This document shows positions 8,234 through 16,934 of a DNA stretch of 64,000 bases, in pieces. This stretch comes from Phytohabitans maris (lineage in GTDB: Bacteria > Actinomycetota > Actinomycetes > Mycobacteriales > Micromonosporaceae). The stretch spans positions 36,052 through 100,051 of the forward strand of contig NZ_JAVHUY010000038.1 of assembly GCF_031085175.1 (NCBI RefSeq). Direction: 5' to 3'. The notes under the pieces were generated by a model that was not told the origin of the DNA, did not search any database, and worked only from the letters and a program-made list of their open reading frames with translations. The position numbers were made by a program, and so were the translations under genes. Numbering within the stretch: position 1 is the stretch's first letter; each line of letters begins with the position of its first letter.

Positions 8234-9210
8234 GATGCTCCCCCCGTTCCTCTCTTCGGTGTGGCGGCCATCGCGAGGCGGCGCTGGGCGTACACATGCC
8301 GCACGATGTCGGCCACCCAGTCCCGGTCCGTCCGAAGTGGAAGATGAGCCGCGCCGGCCCGGCGCAGTGCCCGGCGCACGGTCTCCCGCTGGGCGGCCGC
8401 CGCCGCGGCGTACCGCTCCCGCAGCCGCCGGTCGCTTGTGGACACCTCGCGCCGCTGCCCGCTCTCCGGGTCGACCAGCGTGATCAGGCCCACGTCCGGC
8501 AGCTCCAGCTCCCGCGGGTCGGCCACCTCGACGGCGAGCACCTGGTGCTTCACCGCCACCCGGCGCAGCTCCTCCTCCCAGTGCGGCCGGGCCTCGGGGT
8601 CGTCCGACTCCGGCAGGCCGTCCAGGAAGTCCGAGACCACGACCACCAGACCCCGCCGCAGCGCCGACCGCCGCAGGCCCGCGATCGCCTCACCCAGCGC
8701 GGGTGGCTGGGTTCCTTCACCCCCACGGGGTACGGCGAGCAGCGTGCGCAGCAGGCCGAGCAGGTGCGTACGCCCGGTGCGGGCCGGGAAGCGCCGGATC
8801 GCGTCGACGCCGAGCAGGTGCGCGCCGAGCCGGTTGCCTGACCCGGCGGTCAGGAAGCCGACCGCCGCGGTCGCCGCCACGGCAAGCTCCCGCTTTTCGA
8901 TCTCGGCGGTGCCGAAGTCCATGCTCGGCGTGGCGTCCGCGAGCAGCCAGGTGGTCAGCTCGCGGTCCGCGTCGACCTCGCGGACGTGCGGCACGGTCGT
9001 ACGCGCGGTGACCGCCCAGTCCATGCGGCGCACCTCGTCCTCGCCCGGCCGGTACTCCCGGCTGCCGGCCAGCTCGCTGCCGGCTCCGGGGAGCAGGCCG
9101 AGGTACTGGCCGTGCAGCAGCCCGTCGAGCCGCCGGGTGATGGTCAGCTCCAGCCGCCGCAGCCGCCGTTCCGGGGCCAGCTCGTGGATGGACGCGTACC
9201 CCTCGTTCAT
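8230..9210 (-). CDS. DUF58 domain protein of the MoxR operon
   Basis: This 326-aa protein carries the DUF58 signature GSREYRPGEDEVRRMDWAVT followed by WLLADATPSMDFG, which resembles a degenerate vWA metal site. Molecular function is unknown; the family almost always accompanies MoxR ATPases and vWA proteins and may be a substrate or adaptor of MoxR. No transmembrane segment is evident, so it is probably cytoplasmic. It sits 34 bp after moxR and overlaps the vWA gene by four bases. Confidence 0.9.
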   Translation of the reverse strand: MNEGYASIHELAPERRLRRLELTITRRLDGLLHGQYLGLLPGAGSELAGSREYRPGEDEVRRMDWAVTARTTVPHVREVDADRELTTWLLADATPSMDFGTAEIEKRELAVAATAAVGFLTAGSGNRLGAHLLGVDAIRRFPARTGRTHLLGLLRTLLAVPRGGEGTQPPALGEAIAGLRRSALRRGLVVVVSDFLDGLPESDDPEARPHWEEELRRVAVKHQVLAVEVADPRELELPDVGLITLVDPESGQRREVSTSDRRLRERYAAAAAAQRETVRRALRRAGAAHLPLRTDRDWVADIVRHVYAQRRLAMAATPKRGTGGAS

Positions 9211-9244
9211 GTGGCTCCGTCCCGGTGGGCGACCCCCGCGAAGG

Positions 9245-10270
9245 TCATGCGGCGGCTTTCTCGGCTTGGTGCGGTGCGATCCGCGGCGGTGGCACCGCCT
9301 CGACCAGCCGGCGCACGACGGTGTCCGCGCCCACCCCGTCGGCGACCGCGTCGAACGACAGCACCAGCCGGTGCGACAGCACGTCGACCGCCAGGTCGGT
9401 GATGTCGGCCGGGAGCACGTAGTCGCGCCCCCGCAGCAGCGCCAGCGCCCGTGCCGCCGCGACGAGGCCGAGGGTGGCCCGCGGGCTCGCGCCGTACGCC
9501 AGCCGCGACTTCACGTCACCGGCGCCGAACCGCTCCGGCTGCCGCGTGGAGACGACGAGCCGCACGACGTACTCGGCGAGCGCGTGGTGCACGAACACCC
9601 CCCGCGCCAGCTCCTGCAGCCCGCGCAGGCGCGCCGGGTCGAGCACGGTGCGCGGTTCCGGCCGCGTCGTGCCCATCCGGTACAGGATGCCCAGCTCCTC
9701 CTCGTCGGTCGGGTAGTCCACCACGACCTTCATCAGGAAGCGGTCCCGCTGCGCCTCCGGCAGTTGGTAGACGCCCTCGGACTCGATCGGGTTCTGGGTC
9801 GCCAGGACCAGGAACGGGTCGGGCACCGGGTAGCTCCGCCCACCGATCGAGACCTGGCGCTCGGCCATCGCCTCCAGCAGCGCGGACTGCACCTTGGCCG
9901 GCGCGCGGTTGATCTCGTCGGCGAGTACCAGGTTGGCCATCACCGGCCCCAGCTCCACGTCGAAGGTCTCCTTCGACGACCGGTAGATCCTGGTGCCGAC
10001 GATGTCCGAGGGCACCAGGTCCGGCGTGAACTGGATCCGGTTGAAGCTCCCGCCCACCGCGGTCGCCAGCGTCTGCGCGGCGAGCGTCTTCGCCACGCCG
10101 GGCACCCCCTCCAGGAGGCAGTGCCCGTCCGCCAGCAGCGCGGTGAGCAGCCGCTCGACCAGCCGATCCTGCCCGACGATCACCCGCTTGACCTCAAACA
10201 AGGCCTGTTCGAGCTGGACGTGCGGTGGCGTCGCCTCGAGGTCGGCCAGGGTGAGCGCGTTCTCGGTCAC
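9245..10270 (-). CDS. MoxR-family AAA+ ATPase
   Basis: This 341-aa AAA+ chaperone has Walker A GVPGVAKT (residues 55-62), Walker B LVLADEINRAP (about 114-124), sensor 1 within LATQNPIE and the C-terminal lid. Family knowledge: MoxR proteins hydrolyse ATP to remodel or load cofactors into partner vWA proteins. The GTG at 10270 is preceded by GGAGAA and overlaps the stop of the small exported protein gene in GTGA, so the two are coupled. It leads the module MoxR-DUF58-vWA, which here continues into a protease and a two-component pair. Confidence 0.95.
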   Translation of the reverse strand: MTENALTLADLEATPPHVQLEQALFEVKRVIVGQDRLVERLLTALLADGHCLLEGVPGVAKTLAAQTLATAVGGSFNRIQFTPDLVPSDIVGTRIYRSSKETFDVELGPVMANLVLADEINRAPAKVQSALLEAMAERQVSIGGRSYPVPDPFLVLATQNPIESEGVYQLPEAQRDRFLMKVVVDYPTDEEELGILYRMGTTRPEPRTVLDPARLRGLQELARGVFVHHALAEYVVRLVVSTRQPERFGAGDVKSRLAYGASPRATLGLVAAARALALLRGRDYVLPADITDLAVDVLSHRLVLSFDAVADGVGADTVVRRLVEAVPPPRIAPHQAEKAAA

Positions 10271-10479
10271 AGGTTCTCCTGAGCCGACGCGCTGCCCTCG
10301 CCGCCGTTCTTCTCCGGGCAGTCCACGGCCGACCCGCCGGCCCCGCTGCCGTCCTCCACGATCTTGACCGTCGTGCCCGCGCTCCCGCTGTCGTCGGCGG
10401 CGTACGCCACCCCACCGGCCACCGCGACCGCGGCGACCGCACCGGCGAAGCTCAGACCCACGATTGTCTTGATCCGCAT
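10267..10479 (-). CDS. Small exported protein, first gene of the moxR operon
   Basis: This 70-aa protein starts at ATG with GGGACGAG just upstream. It has a strong signal peptide (MRIKTIVGLSFAGAVAAVAV, cleavage near AYA-ADD). The mature part is about 44 residues, acidic and glycine/serine-rich, with a single cysteine in VDCPEKNGGEG. I do not recognise a family. Its stop overlaps the moxR start by four bases, so it is translated with the AAA+ ATPase and is a plausible periplasmic partner or signal for the protease or kinase of the same operon. That role is inference from position only. Confidence 0.75.
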   Translation of the reverse strand: MRIKTIVGLSFAGAVAAVAVAGGVAYAADDSGSAGTTVKIVEDGSGAGGSAVDCPEKNGGEGSASAQENL

Positions 10480-10749
10480 TGATCTCGTCCCTCCGTCGAC
10501 CCGCCACTGTGTCCGCGCCGCACTGTGTGTGCCGGCCCCCCTGTGCCGCGCGCTTGCGGACGGGCGCCCGCGTTCCGTCAGCTGGGGGGCAGCACCACGG
10601 GCGCCCGCATATGCCCATGGCACCAGGAGTGCCCGAAAAACAGCCGAAGACCGCCGAGCGACTCCTCAGCAACCAGACAGCTCACCCACCGCGCACGAGC
10701 GCCCCTCGCCCCCCCCGGCGTTAGCGACGCTCCCTAAAAGCCGTTCTCC

Positions 10750-10781
10750 CGACTTGACGGGAGCTTCGATCACAGCCCATC
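10750..10781. repeat. Truncated copy of palindromic repeat family A
   Basis: These 32 bases match 47710-47741 at 30 positions, covering the right arm of the family A palindrome plus its flank (GCCCATC). The left arm is reduced to about five bases (CTCCC), leaving a small CTCCCG/CGGGAG hairpin. Confidence 0.7.
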
Positions 10782-10809
10782 GCCCGGGTGGGTGGGGCGG
10801 GGATGTAAA

Positions 10810-10839
10810 GGCGCGGCGGCCCGTATGGGCCGCCGCGCC
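10810..10839 (-). terminator. Hairpin terminator of the xylanase gene
   Basis: A perfect 13-bp GC stem with loop GTAT lies 20 bp past the xylanase stop; on the minus strand it is followed by TTTACA, a weak U tract. Confidence 0.7.
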
Positions 10840-10859
10840 GGTGGTGGGTGCGGGATGCG

Positions 10860-12086
<1,227 letters not shown>

Positions 12087-12207
12087 TCACCTTGTCAACG
12101 GTTCCCGGAACATTTACGAAACCTATCCGGGGCGGTACGCCGCTGGGGTAGCTCTTGTTGCTGGTCAGCGAGGCGGTGCCGGACGATCGTCGGCCGACCA
12201 ACATTGA

Positions 12208-12220
12208 CCGAAACTTTCGG
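12208..12220. promoter_or_regulatory. CGAAA-N-TTTCG operator upstream of the xylanase
   Basis: CCGAAACTTTCGG is a perfect palindrome containing CGAAA-C-TTTCG, the element described upstream of actinomycete xylanase genes and bound by a repressor. A second inverted pairing with GGAGAGTTTCCGG directly beside it doubles the site. It stands in the 364-bp gap before the xylanase, which is otherwise free of genes. Confidence 0.65.
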
Positions 12221-12249
12221 AGAGTTTCCGGACGCCGGTGGCCACCGCG

Positions 12250-12657
12250 CTAGGTGGCGCTCCAGTCGCGCCAGGCGTCCACGGCCACCCGGATGACCGG
12301 ACCGGGCACCTCCACGGCGCGGTACTGCTCGTACTTCTCCCGCAGCAGGCCGGCCACACGCTCCACAGTGGATGGCTCGGCGGTCACCACGGCGAGGCCG
12401 TCGGCGCGTACCCACCACAGCGCCGACCAGTCCTCGTCCCAGTGGTGCGCCAGCATGGTCACCCGCGGGTTGGCGCGGATGTTGTCCAGCCGGCGCAGCG
12501 CGCGGCTCCGCTTCGGTTTGGCGTCGACCGCCGACCACACCGTGTCGCCGTCCACCGCGAACGTCACCGGCACCACGTGCGGCGCGCCGTCACTGTCCAC
12601 CGTGGCCAGTGTCGCAACCCGGGCGGCGGCGAAGCGGTGGCGGGCGGCGATGTCCAC
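12250..12657 (-). CDS. PPOX-class (pyridoxamine oxidase-like) F420/FMN-dependent oxidoreductase
   Basis: This 135-aa protein shows the split-barrel flavin-binding fold: RVATLATVDSDGAPHVVPVT at the N-terminus and KPKRSRALRRLDNIRANPRV in the middle, the usual cofactor-contact region of the TIGR03668-type PPOX family. It ends in the family-like VIRVAVDAWRDWSAT. Such proteins are dimeric cytoplasmic oxidoreductases; the substrate is not known. I chose the GTG (VDIAARHRF) because upstream sequence belongs to the acetyltransferase gene 11 bp away, with which it forms an operon. Confidence 0.8.
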   Translation of the reverse strand: MDIAARHRFAAARVATLATVDSDGAPHVVPVTFAVDGDTVWSAVDAKPKRSRALRRLDNIRANPRVTMLAHHWDEDWSALWWVRADGLAVVTAEPSTVERVAGLLREKYEQYRAVEVPGPVIRVAVDAWRDWSAT

Positions 12658-12668
12658 AAGACCTGACG

Positions 12669-13619
12669 CTACTCCGCGCCGGACTCCGGCGGCGCGCTCC
12701 AGACCATCGTCACGACGCGCTCGAAGTTCAGGTACCCCGCACGCTCGAAGGCCCGCGCCATCGGCACGTTGGCGACGTCGGTGGCGGCCCGGATGCGCGG
12801 CACCCCTTGGCCCGCCAGGAAACGGGTGGCCTCGCCGAGCAGGTCGTCGATGTATCCGTTGCCGCGGTGGGCCGGGCGCACCGCGATGTATCCGATGATG
12901 GGTCCGTAGTCGTTGCGCGCCGGGCACGCGAACCCCACCGGCTCGCCGTCCGGCAGCGTGCCGACCAGCCACCACTCGCGCGGGCTGCGGTAGTGCGCGA
13001 GCTCACGGTCGAAGTGCTCGCGCGCCGCCTCGCGCGGCGGCATCGAGCGCAGATCGTCGCGGCTGTGGGCGTCGAGCGTGCCCTCCAGCACGTCGATCAT
13101 CAGCCCCACCATCTCGTCGGCGTCGCGCACCGGCCGAAACGCCAGCCGCCCGCGCGGCTCCGGCAGCGGCGTGCCCGGCCGCCACTCGAACCGCAGCCGC
13201 TCCACCAGCGGCCGCGCACCGGTGCCGGCGAGGATCGCCATCCGCTCCTCGACCGGCGCCGGTCGGTCCGCCCAGTCGGACGGCACCATGCGCAGGTACT
13301 CCGGCGGCTCCCGGCCCGCCGGCACGACCGCGGCCATGGCCGCGGCGACCAGCCGCTCACCCACCGCCCGCCGGTCCGGCACCGCCTCATCAAGATCAAA
13401 AAGATCGAGCAGCAGTGGTACGGGCTCCGACTCCCTGCCCCACCAGGCGATCCGTGCCACGACACCGTCGCCTCGGGTGGCGACCCACATCCACGCGGCA
13501 CGCCGCCGGCCGATCGCGAGGTCGTCGGCCAGCTCCTCGTTGAGCACGTAGGGCAACGAGTTGAACAGCCCCAGCTCTTCCGGCCCGCTGATCGGCCGGA
13601 TCGTCAGTTCGTCGGTCAA
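12669..13619 (-). CDS. GNAT-family N-acetyltransferase
   Basis: This is a protein of about 316 aa with the acetyl-CoA-binding GNAT core in its second half. IGYIAVRPAHRGNGYIDDLL matches motif A (R/Q-x-x-G-x-G/A), and VANVPMARAFERAGY matches motif B. The N-terminal half (about 150 residues) is an unrecognised, possibly degenerate GNAT domain. The substrate is unknown. A TTG at 13619 preceded by GGTGGAG at 9 bp is the preferred start; GTG at 13643 is possible. It is followed 11 bp later by the PPOX gene. Confidence 0.85.
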   Translation of the reverse strand: MTDELTIRPISGPEELGLFNSLPYVLNEELADDLAIGRRRAAWMWVATRGDGVVARIAWWGRESEPVPLLLDLFDLDEAVPDRRAVGERLVAAAMAAVVPAGREPPEYLRMVPSDWADRPAPVEERMAILAGTGARPLVERLRFEWRPGTPLPEPRGRLAFRPVRDADEMVGLMIDVLEGTLDAHSRDDLRSMPPREAAREHFDRELAHYRSPREWWLVGTLPDGEPVGFACPARNDYGPIIGYIAVRPAHRGNGYIDDLLGEATRFLAGQGVPRIRAATDVANVPMARAFERAGYLNFERVVTMVWSAPPESGAE

Positions 13620-13711
13620 GGCTCCAGTCTCCACCGAACCCACACAGTCCCGACAACCGATTTATCCGGTTCCGTTACAGCCGAGTCGATCACTGTGGCT
13701 ACCGTCGAGGC

Positions 13712-14671
13712 ATGGCGAGAGGGTTGACGTTGCTCTGCTGGGCGGTGGCCGCACCGGGCGTCCTGTGGGCGGCCGTGCGGCTGCTGGGCGTGGAGCGCGG
13801 GCCGCTCGTGCAACTGCTCGCCTTCACCCCGTACGTGGCCGGCTGGAGCCTCGTCCCCGTCGCGCTCGCCCTCGCCCTGCGGCGCTGGTGGCCGGCGGGC
13901 GTCGCGCTCGTCGCCGCGGTGGCGCTGATCGCGGTCGTGGTGCCGCGGGCGATCGGTGGCGCGTCCCACACCGAGGGCCCCACGCTCCGCGTGCTCACCG
14001 CCAACCTGCTCGCCGGCGCGGGTGACGCGGAGACACTCGTGCGGCTGGTGCGCGAGCACGAGGTGGACGTGCTGGCGGTGCAGGAGTTCACGCCTGCGGC
14101 GGCCGAGCGCCTCGACGCGCTCGGGCTGGCCGAGCTGATGCCGCACCGGCGGCTCAACCCGATCGCCGGCACCGAGGGATCCGGGCTGTACTCCCGTTTT
14201 CCGCTCACCGGCACCGGCGTACGGCAGAACGGGGGCGGCTTCACCCAGGCGTACGGGACACTCACCGCCCCCGGCGCGGCACCGACCACAGTGGAGTCGG
14301 TGCACCCGGCGGCCCCGTACTCGCTGGGCCGGCTGAGCACCTGGGAGCGAGACCTGGACGGGCAGCCGCGGGCCACGCCCGAGGGTCCGGTGCGCATCCT
14401 CGCCGGCGACTTCAACGCCACGCTCGACCACGCGCCGCTGCGCCGGCTGATCGCCTCCGGCTACCGCGACGCCGCCGACGCGGCCGGCGCGGGGCTCACC
14501 GGCACGTGGGGGCCGTACGACGGGGATCGCATCCCGCCGGTCACCATCGACCACGTGCTGGTGGACCGCCGCGTCGGCGTACGCGACGTGTCCGTGCTGC
14601 GCCTGCCGGGCAGCGACCACCGCCCGGTCTACGCCGAGCTGGCGCTACCGCGCGGCGAGGTGGGCGGGTGA
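13712..14671 (+). CDS. Membrane-anchored endonuclease/exonuclease/phosphatase family protein
   Basis: The 319-aa protein has three hydrophobic helices in the first 85 residues, then an EEP domain outside or at the membrane face. The metal and phosphate ligands appear in order: TANLLAG (Asn), VQEFTP (Glu), AGDFNATLDH (Asp/Asn), and TIDHVLVDRR with the terminal GSDHRPV (Asp-His). Members hydrolyse phosphodiesters of DNA, lipids or nucleotides; this topology with an N-terminal membrane region is common in actinobacteria and its substrate is unknown. The 3' end overlaps the convergent cimA gene by 27 bp. Confidence 0.88.
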   Translation: MARGLTLLCWAVAAPGVLWAAVRLLGVERGPLVQLLAFTPYVAGWSLVPVALALALRRWWPAGVALVAAVALIAVVVPRAIGGASHTEGPTLRVLTANLLAGAGDAETLVRLVREHEVDVLAVQEFTPAAAERLDALGLAELMPHRRLNPIAGTEGSGLYSRFPLTGTGVRQNGGGFTQAYGTLTAPGAAPTTVESVHPAAPYSLGRLSTWERDLDGQPRATPEGPVRILAGDFNATLDHAPLRRLIASGYRDAADAAGAGLTGTWGPYDGDRIPPVTIDHVLVDRRVGVRDVSVLRLPGSDHRPVYAELALPRGEVGG

Positions 14672-16237
14672 GAGCCCGTACGTGAGCGCGTCGACGAGCG
14701 CGTGCCAGCTCGCCTCGACCACGTTCTCGTGTACCCCCACCGTGGTCCAGTCACGGCCGCTGCCGTCGACGGTCTCCACGAGGACCCGCGTGACCGCGCC
14801 GCTGCCGTGGCTCCCCTCGAGGATCCGCACCTTGTAGTCGGCGAGCTCGAAGTGGGCCAGCGCCGGGTAGTGCCGGCGCAGCGCCACCCGCAGCGCCTCG
14901 TCCAAGGCGTTGACCGGGCCGTTCCCCTCGGCGGTGGCGATCACCCGCTCACCCCGTACCCGGACCTTGACGGTGGCCTCGGAGACGACCGCGCCGTCTT
15001 CGCGGTGCTCGACCTGGACCCGGTAGGACTCCAGGGCGAACGGCTTCGCGGTGCTCTCGCCGGGCAGCTCGGAGCGGACGAGCAGCTCGAAGGAGGCGTC
15101 CGCCGCCTCGAACGACCACCCGCGCGCCTCCATCTCCTTCACCCGGCCGGTGACCGTCGAGAGGGCTTCCGGATGGCCGGCCAGGTCGAGCCCGAGCTCG
15201 CGGCTCTTGAGCTCGATGCTGGCCCGGCCGGCCATCTCGGTCACCAGGATCCGCATGTCATTGCCCACAATGGACGGTTCAATGTGGTTGTACAGGACGG
15301 GATCCACTTTGATCGCGCTCGCGTGCAGCCCCGCCTTGTGAGCGAATGCCGCGGCCCCGACGTAGGCCTGGTGGGTGTCGGGGGCGATGTTGGCGATCTC
15401 GGCGATGGCGTGCGAGACGCGCACCATCTGTTCCAGGCAGCCATCCGGTAGGACGGGCAGCCCGAGCTTGAGCTGGAGGTTGGCGACGACGGCGAAGAGG
15501 TCGGCGTTGCCGGGGCGCTCGCCGTACCCGTTGGCGGTGCACTGGAAGTGCTTCACCCCCGCCTCGACCGCGGCGATCGTGTTGGCGACCGCGCAGGAGG
15601 TGTCGTTCTGGCAGTGGATGCCGAGGCGCTCCGGTCCGACGCCGAGGCGCTCGACAAGCTCGCCGATCGCGCCGGTCACCCGCGACGGCAGCATGCCGCC
15701 GTTGGTGTCGCACATCACCACGACCTCGGCGCCCGCCTCGAGCGCGGCGGAGACCACCGAGGAGGTGTACCCGGGGTCGTAGCGGTAGCCGTCGAAGAAG
15801 TGCTCGCAGTCGAGGAAGACCCCCCGCCCCTCGGCCACGAAGTGGGCGACGCTGTCGCGCACCATGGCCAGGTTTTCCGCGCCGCTGGTGCGCAGCGCCC
15901 GCTCCACGTGGCGGATGTCCGACTTGGCGACGAGACAGACGGCGGGCGTCTCGGCGTCGAGCAGGGCGCGCACCTGGGGGTCGTCGGCGACGGCGAGGCC
16001 GGCCTTGCGGGTCGCGCCGAACGCCACCAGCACCGCGTGTTTAAGGGGTAGCTCGTTGCGGGCTCTGGCAAAGAACTCGGTGTCCTTGGGCATGGCACCC
16101 GGCCAGCCGCCCTCGATGAAGCCGACGCCGAACTCGTCGAGCAGCTTCGCCACGGCGAGCTTGTCCACGACGGAGTAGCTGATCCCCTCACGCTGCGCCC
16201 CGTCACGGAGCGTGGTGTCGTACACCTGGAAGGTCAT
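14645..16237 (-). CDS. cimA: (R)-citramalate synthase
   Basis: This 530-aa cytoplasmic enzyme condenses pyruvate with acetyl-CoA to citramalate, the first step of threonine-independent isoleucine synthesis. The TIM-barrel part shows YDTTLRDGAQREGISYSV, CDTNGGMLPSRV and the metal-binding IHCQNDTSCAVANTIAAVEAG. The C-terminal half (about 390-530) is the LeuA-type allosteric domain. Isopropylmalate synthase and homocitrate synthase are relatives, but the DGAQREGISYS start and 530-aa length fit CimA. Start ATG 16237 follows GGAAGAAG. A leader peptide and terminator just upstream indicate attenuation. LeuB and IlvCNB nearby complete the pathway. Confidence 0.93.
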   Translation of the reverse strand: MTFQVYDTTLRDGAQREGISYSVVDKLAVAKLLDEFGVGFIEGGWPGAMPKDTEFFARARNELPLKHAVLVAFGATRKAGLAVADDPQVRALLDAETPAVCLVAKSDIRHVERALRTSGAENLAMVRDSVAHFVAEGRGVFLDCEHFFDGYRYDPGYTSSVVSAALEAGAEVVVMCDTNGGMLPSRVTGAIGELVERLGVGPERLGIHCQNDTSCAVANTIAAVEAGVKHFQCTANGYGERPGNADLFAVVANLQLKLGLPVLPDGCLEQMVRVSHAIAEIANIAPDTHQAYVGAAAFAHKAGLHASAIKVDPVLYNHIEPSIVGNDMRILVTEMAGRASIELKSRELGLDLAGHPEALSTVTGRVKEMEARGWSFEAADASFELLVRSELPGESTAKPFALESYRVQVEHREDGAVVSEATVKVRVRGERVIATAEGNGPVNALDEALRVALRRHYPALAHFELADYKVRILEGSHGSGAVTRVLVETVDGSGRDWTTVGVHENVVEASWHALVDALTYGLSPAHLAAR

Positions 16238-16261
16238 GGCTTCTTCCTCTCCTGTTCCAAC

Positions 16262-16291
16262 AAAAAGACCCCCCGCGGTCGCGGGAGGTCT
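16262..16291 (-). terminator. Attenuator terminator in the cimA leader
   Basis: An 11-bp GC-rich stem (AGACC...GGTCT outer pairs, GCGACCGC loop region) runs directly into TTTTTG on the minus strand, 25 bp before cimA. Standing after a leader ORF, it is an intrinsic terminator whose formation would depend on leader translation. Confidence 0.85.
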
Positions 16292-16320
16292 GCGCGCTCG
16301 GCGTGAGGGGTGCCGGCGCG

Positions 16321-16353
16321 CTAGGTGCCAATAATGAGGGCGAGGTGGGTCAC
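16321..16353 (-). CDS. Leader peptide of the cimA attenuator
   Basis: A 10-codon ORF, GTG to TAG, encodes MTHLALIIGT. It has two leucine codons and two adjacent isoleucine codons (ATT ATT, rare codons in this GC-rich genome). It ends 30 bp before the intrinsic terminator at 16262-16291. Shortage of charged tRNA-Ile or tRNA-Leu would stall the ribosome here and favour read-through into cimA. That mechanism follows from classic amino-acid attenuators; it is inferred, not shown. Confidence 0.75.
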   Translation of the reverse strand: MTHLALIIGT

Positions 16354-16508
16354 GAGGAAACACTCTGCCACTGTGCCGGCACGTTTGGAAAGCAAGGTCC
16401 ACATCTCGGGAAGGTGTCGCCGGGGCCTGTCTCCTGGACCTCGGTGGTGCGGCCGGGTTAGGTGAGCCTCGATATGGGGTACGTCCGGGGTTGGAAGGAG
16501 TGATAGCC

Positions 16509-16853
16509 GTGAACAGGTTCGACCCGTGGACGTACCGTGACGACGCCGGCGTGACCGGCGCGGACCTCGTCGGCTACAAGGTGGAGGCGACCGACGGCAG
16601 CATCGGAAAGATCGACCGGTGCAGCTACGAGGTGAGCGCCAGCTACCTGGTGGTCGACACCGGGCCGTGGATCTTCGGCAAGAAGGTCATGCTGCCGGCT
16701 GGCGTCGTCAACAACGCGGACCACGAGGACCGCAGGGTGTACGTGGACCGGACGAAGGACGAGATCAAGTCCGCGCCCGAGTTCGACGAGAACACGTACA
16801 CCGAGCAGGTCTACCGGGACAAGCTCGGCTCCTACTACGGCGGTCTGTACTAG
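16509..16853 (+). CDS. PRC-barrel domain protein
   Basis: This 114-aa cytoplasmic protein has a PRC-barrel fold: DLVGYKVEATDGSIGKIDRC at the N-terminus and IFGKKVMLPAGVVNNADHED in the middle, followed by RVYVDRTKDEIKSAPEFD. PRC-barrels occur in photosystem H subunits and in RimM; stand-alone actinobacterial ones are of unknown role, often stress-related. GTG at 16509 is preceded by GGAAGGAG at 8 bp. A strong hairpin follows at 16877, so it is probably monocistronic. Confidence 0.88.
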   Translation: MNRFDPWTYRDDAGVTGADLVGYKVEATDGSIGKIDRCSYEVSASYLVVDTGPWIFGKKVMLPAGVVNNADHEDRRVYVDRTKDEIKSAPEFDENTYTEQVYRDKLGSYYGGLY

Positions 16854-16876
16854 CTCGTTTCCCTCCCTCTGAAGGA

Positions 16877-16908
16877 CCGGGGCGTCCCCTCGACGGGGGG
16901 CGCCCCGG
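16877..16908 (+). terminator. Hairpin terminator after the PRC-barrel gene
   Basis: CCGGGGCG...CGCCCCGG forms a 13-bp stem (one mismatch) with a TCGA loop, 23 bp after the stop; there is no long U tract. Confidence 0.6.
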
Positions 16909-16934
16909 CTGTTGTGAGGGGTTACCGTGTCGAA

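Larger units (their letters stand above)
10480..10859. other. Intergenic region with moxR-operon upstream DNA, palindrome remnant and xylanase terminator
   Basis: This 380-bp stretch has no convincing gene. It should contain the promoter of the moxR operon next to 10480, a degenerate copy of the palindromic repeat at 10750-10781, and the xylanase terminator at 10810-10839. No clear -35/-10 pair could be assigned by eye. Confidence 0.6.

Noticed and set aside
14645..16237. Isopropylmalate synthase (leuA)
   Set aside because: The N-terminal YDTTLRDGAQREGISYSV and overall length match citramalate synthase instead.
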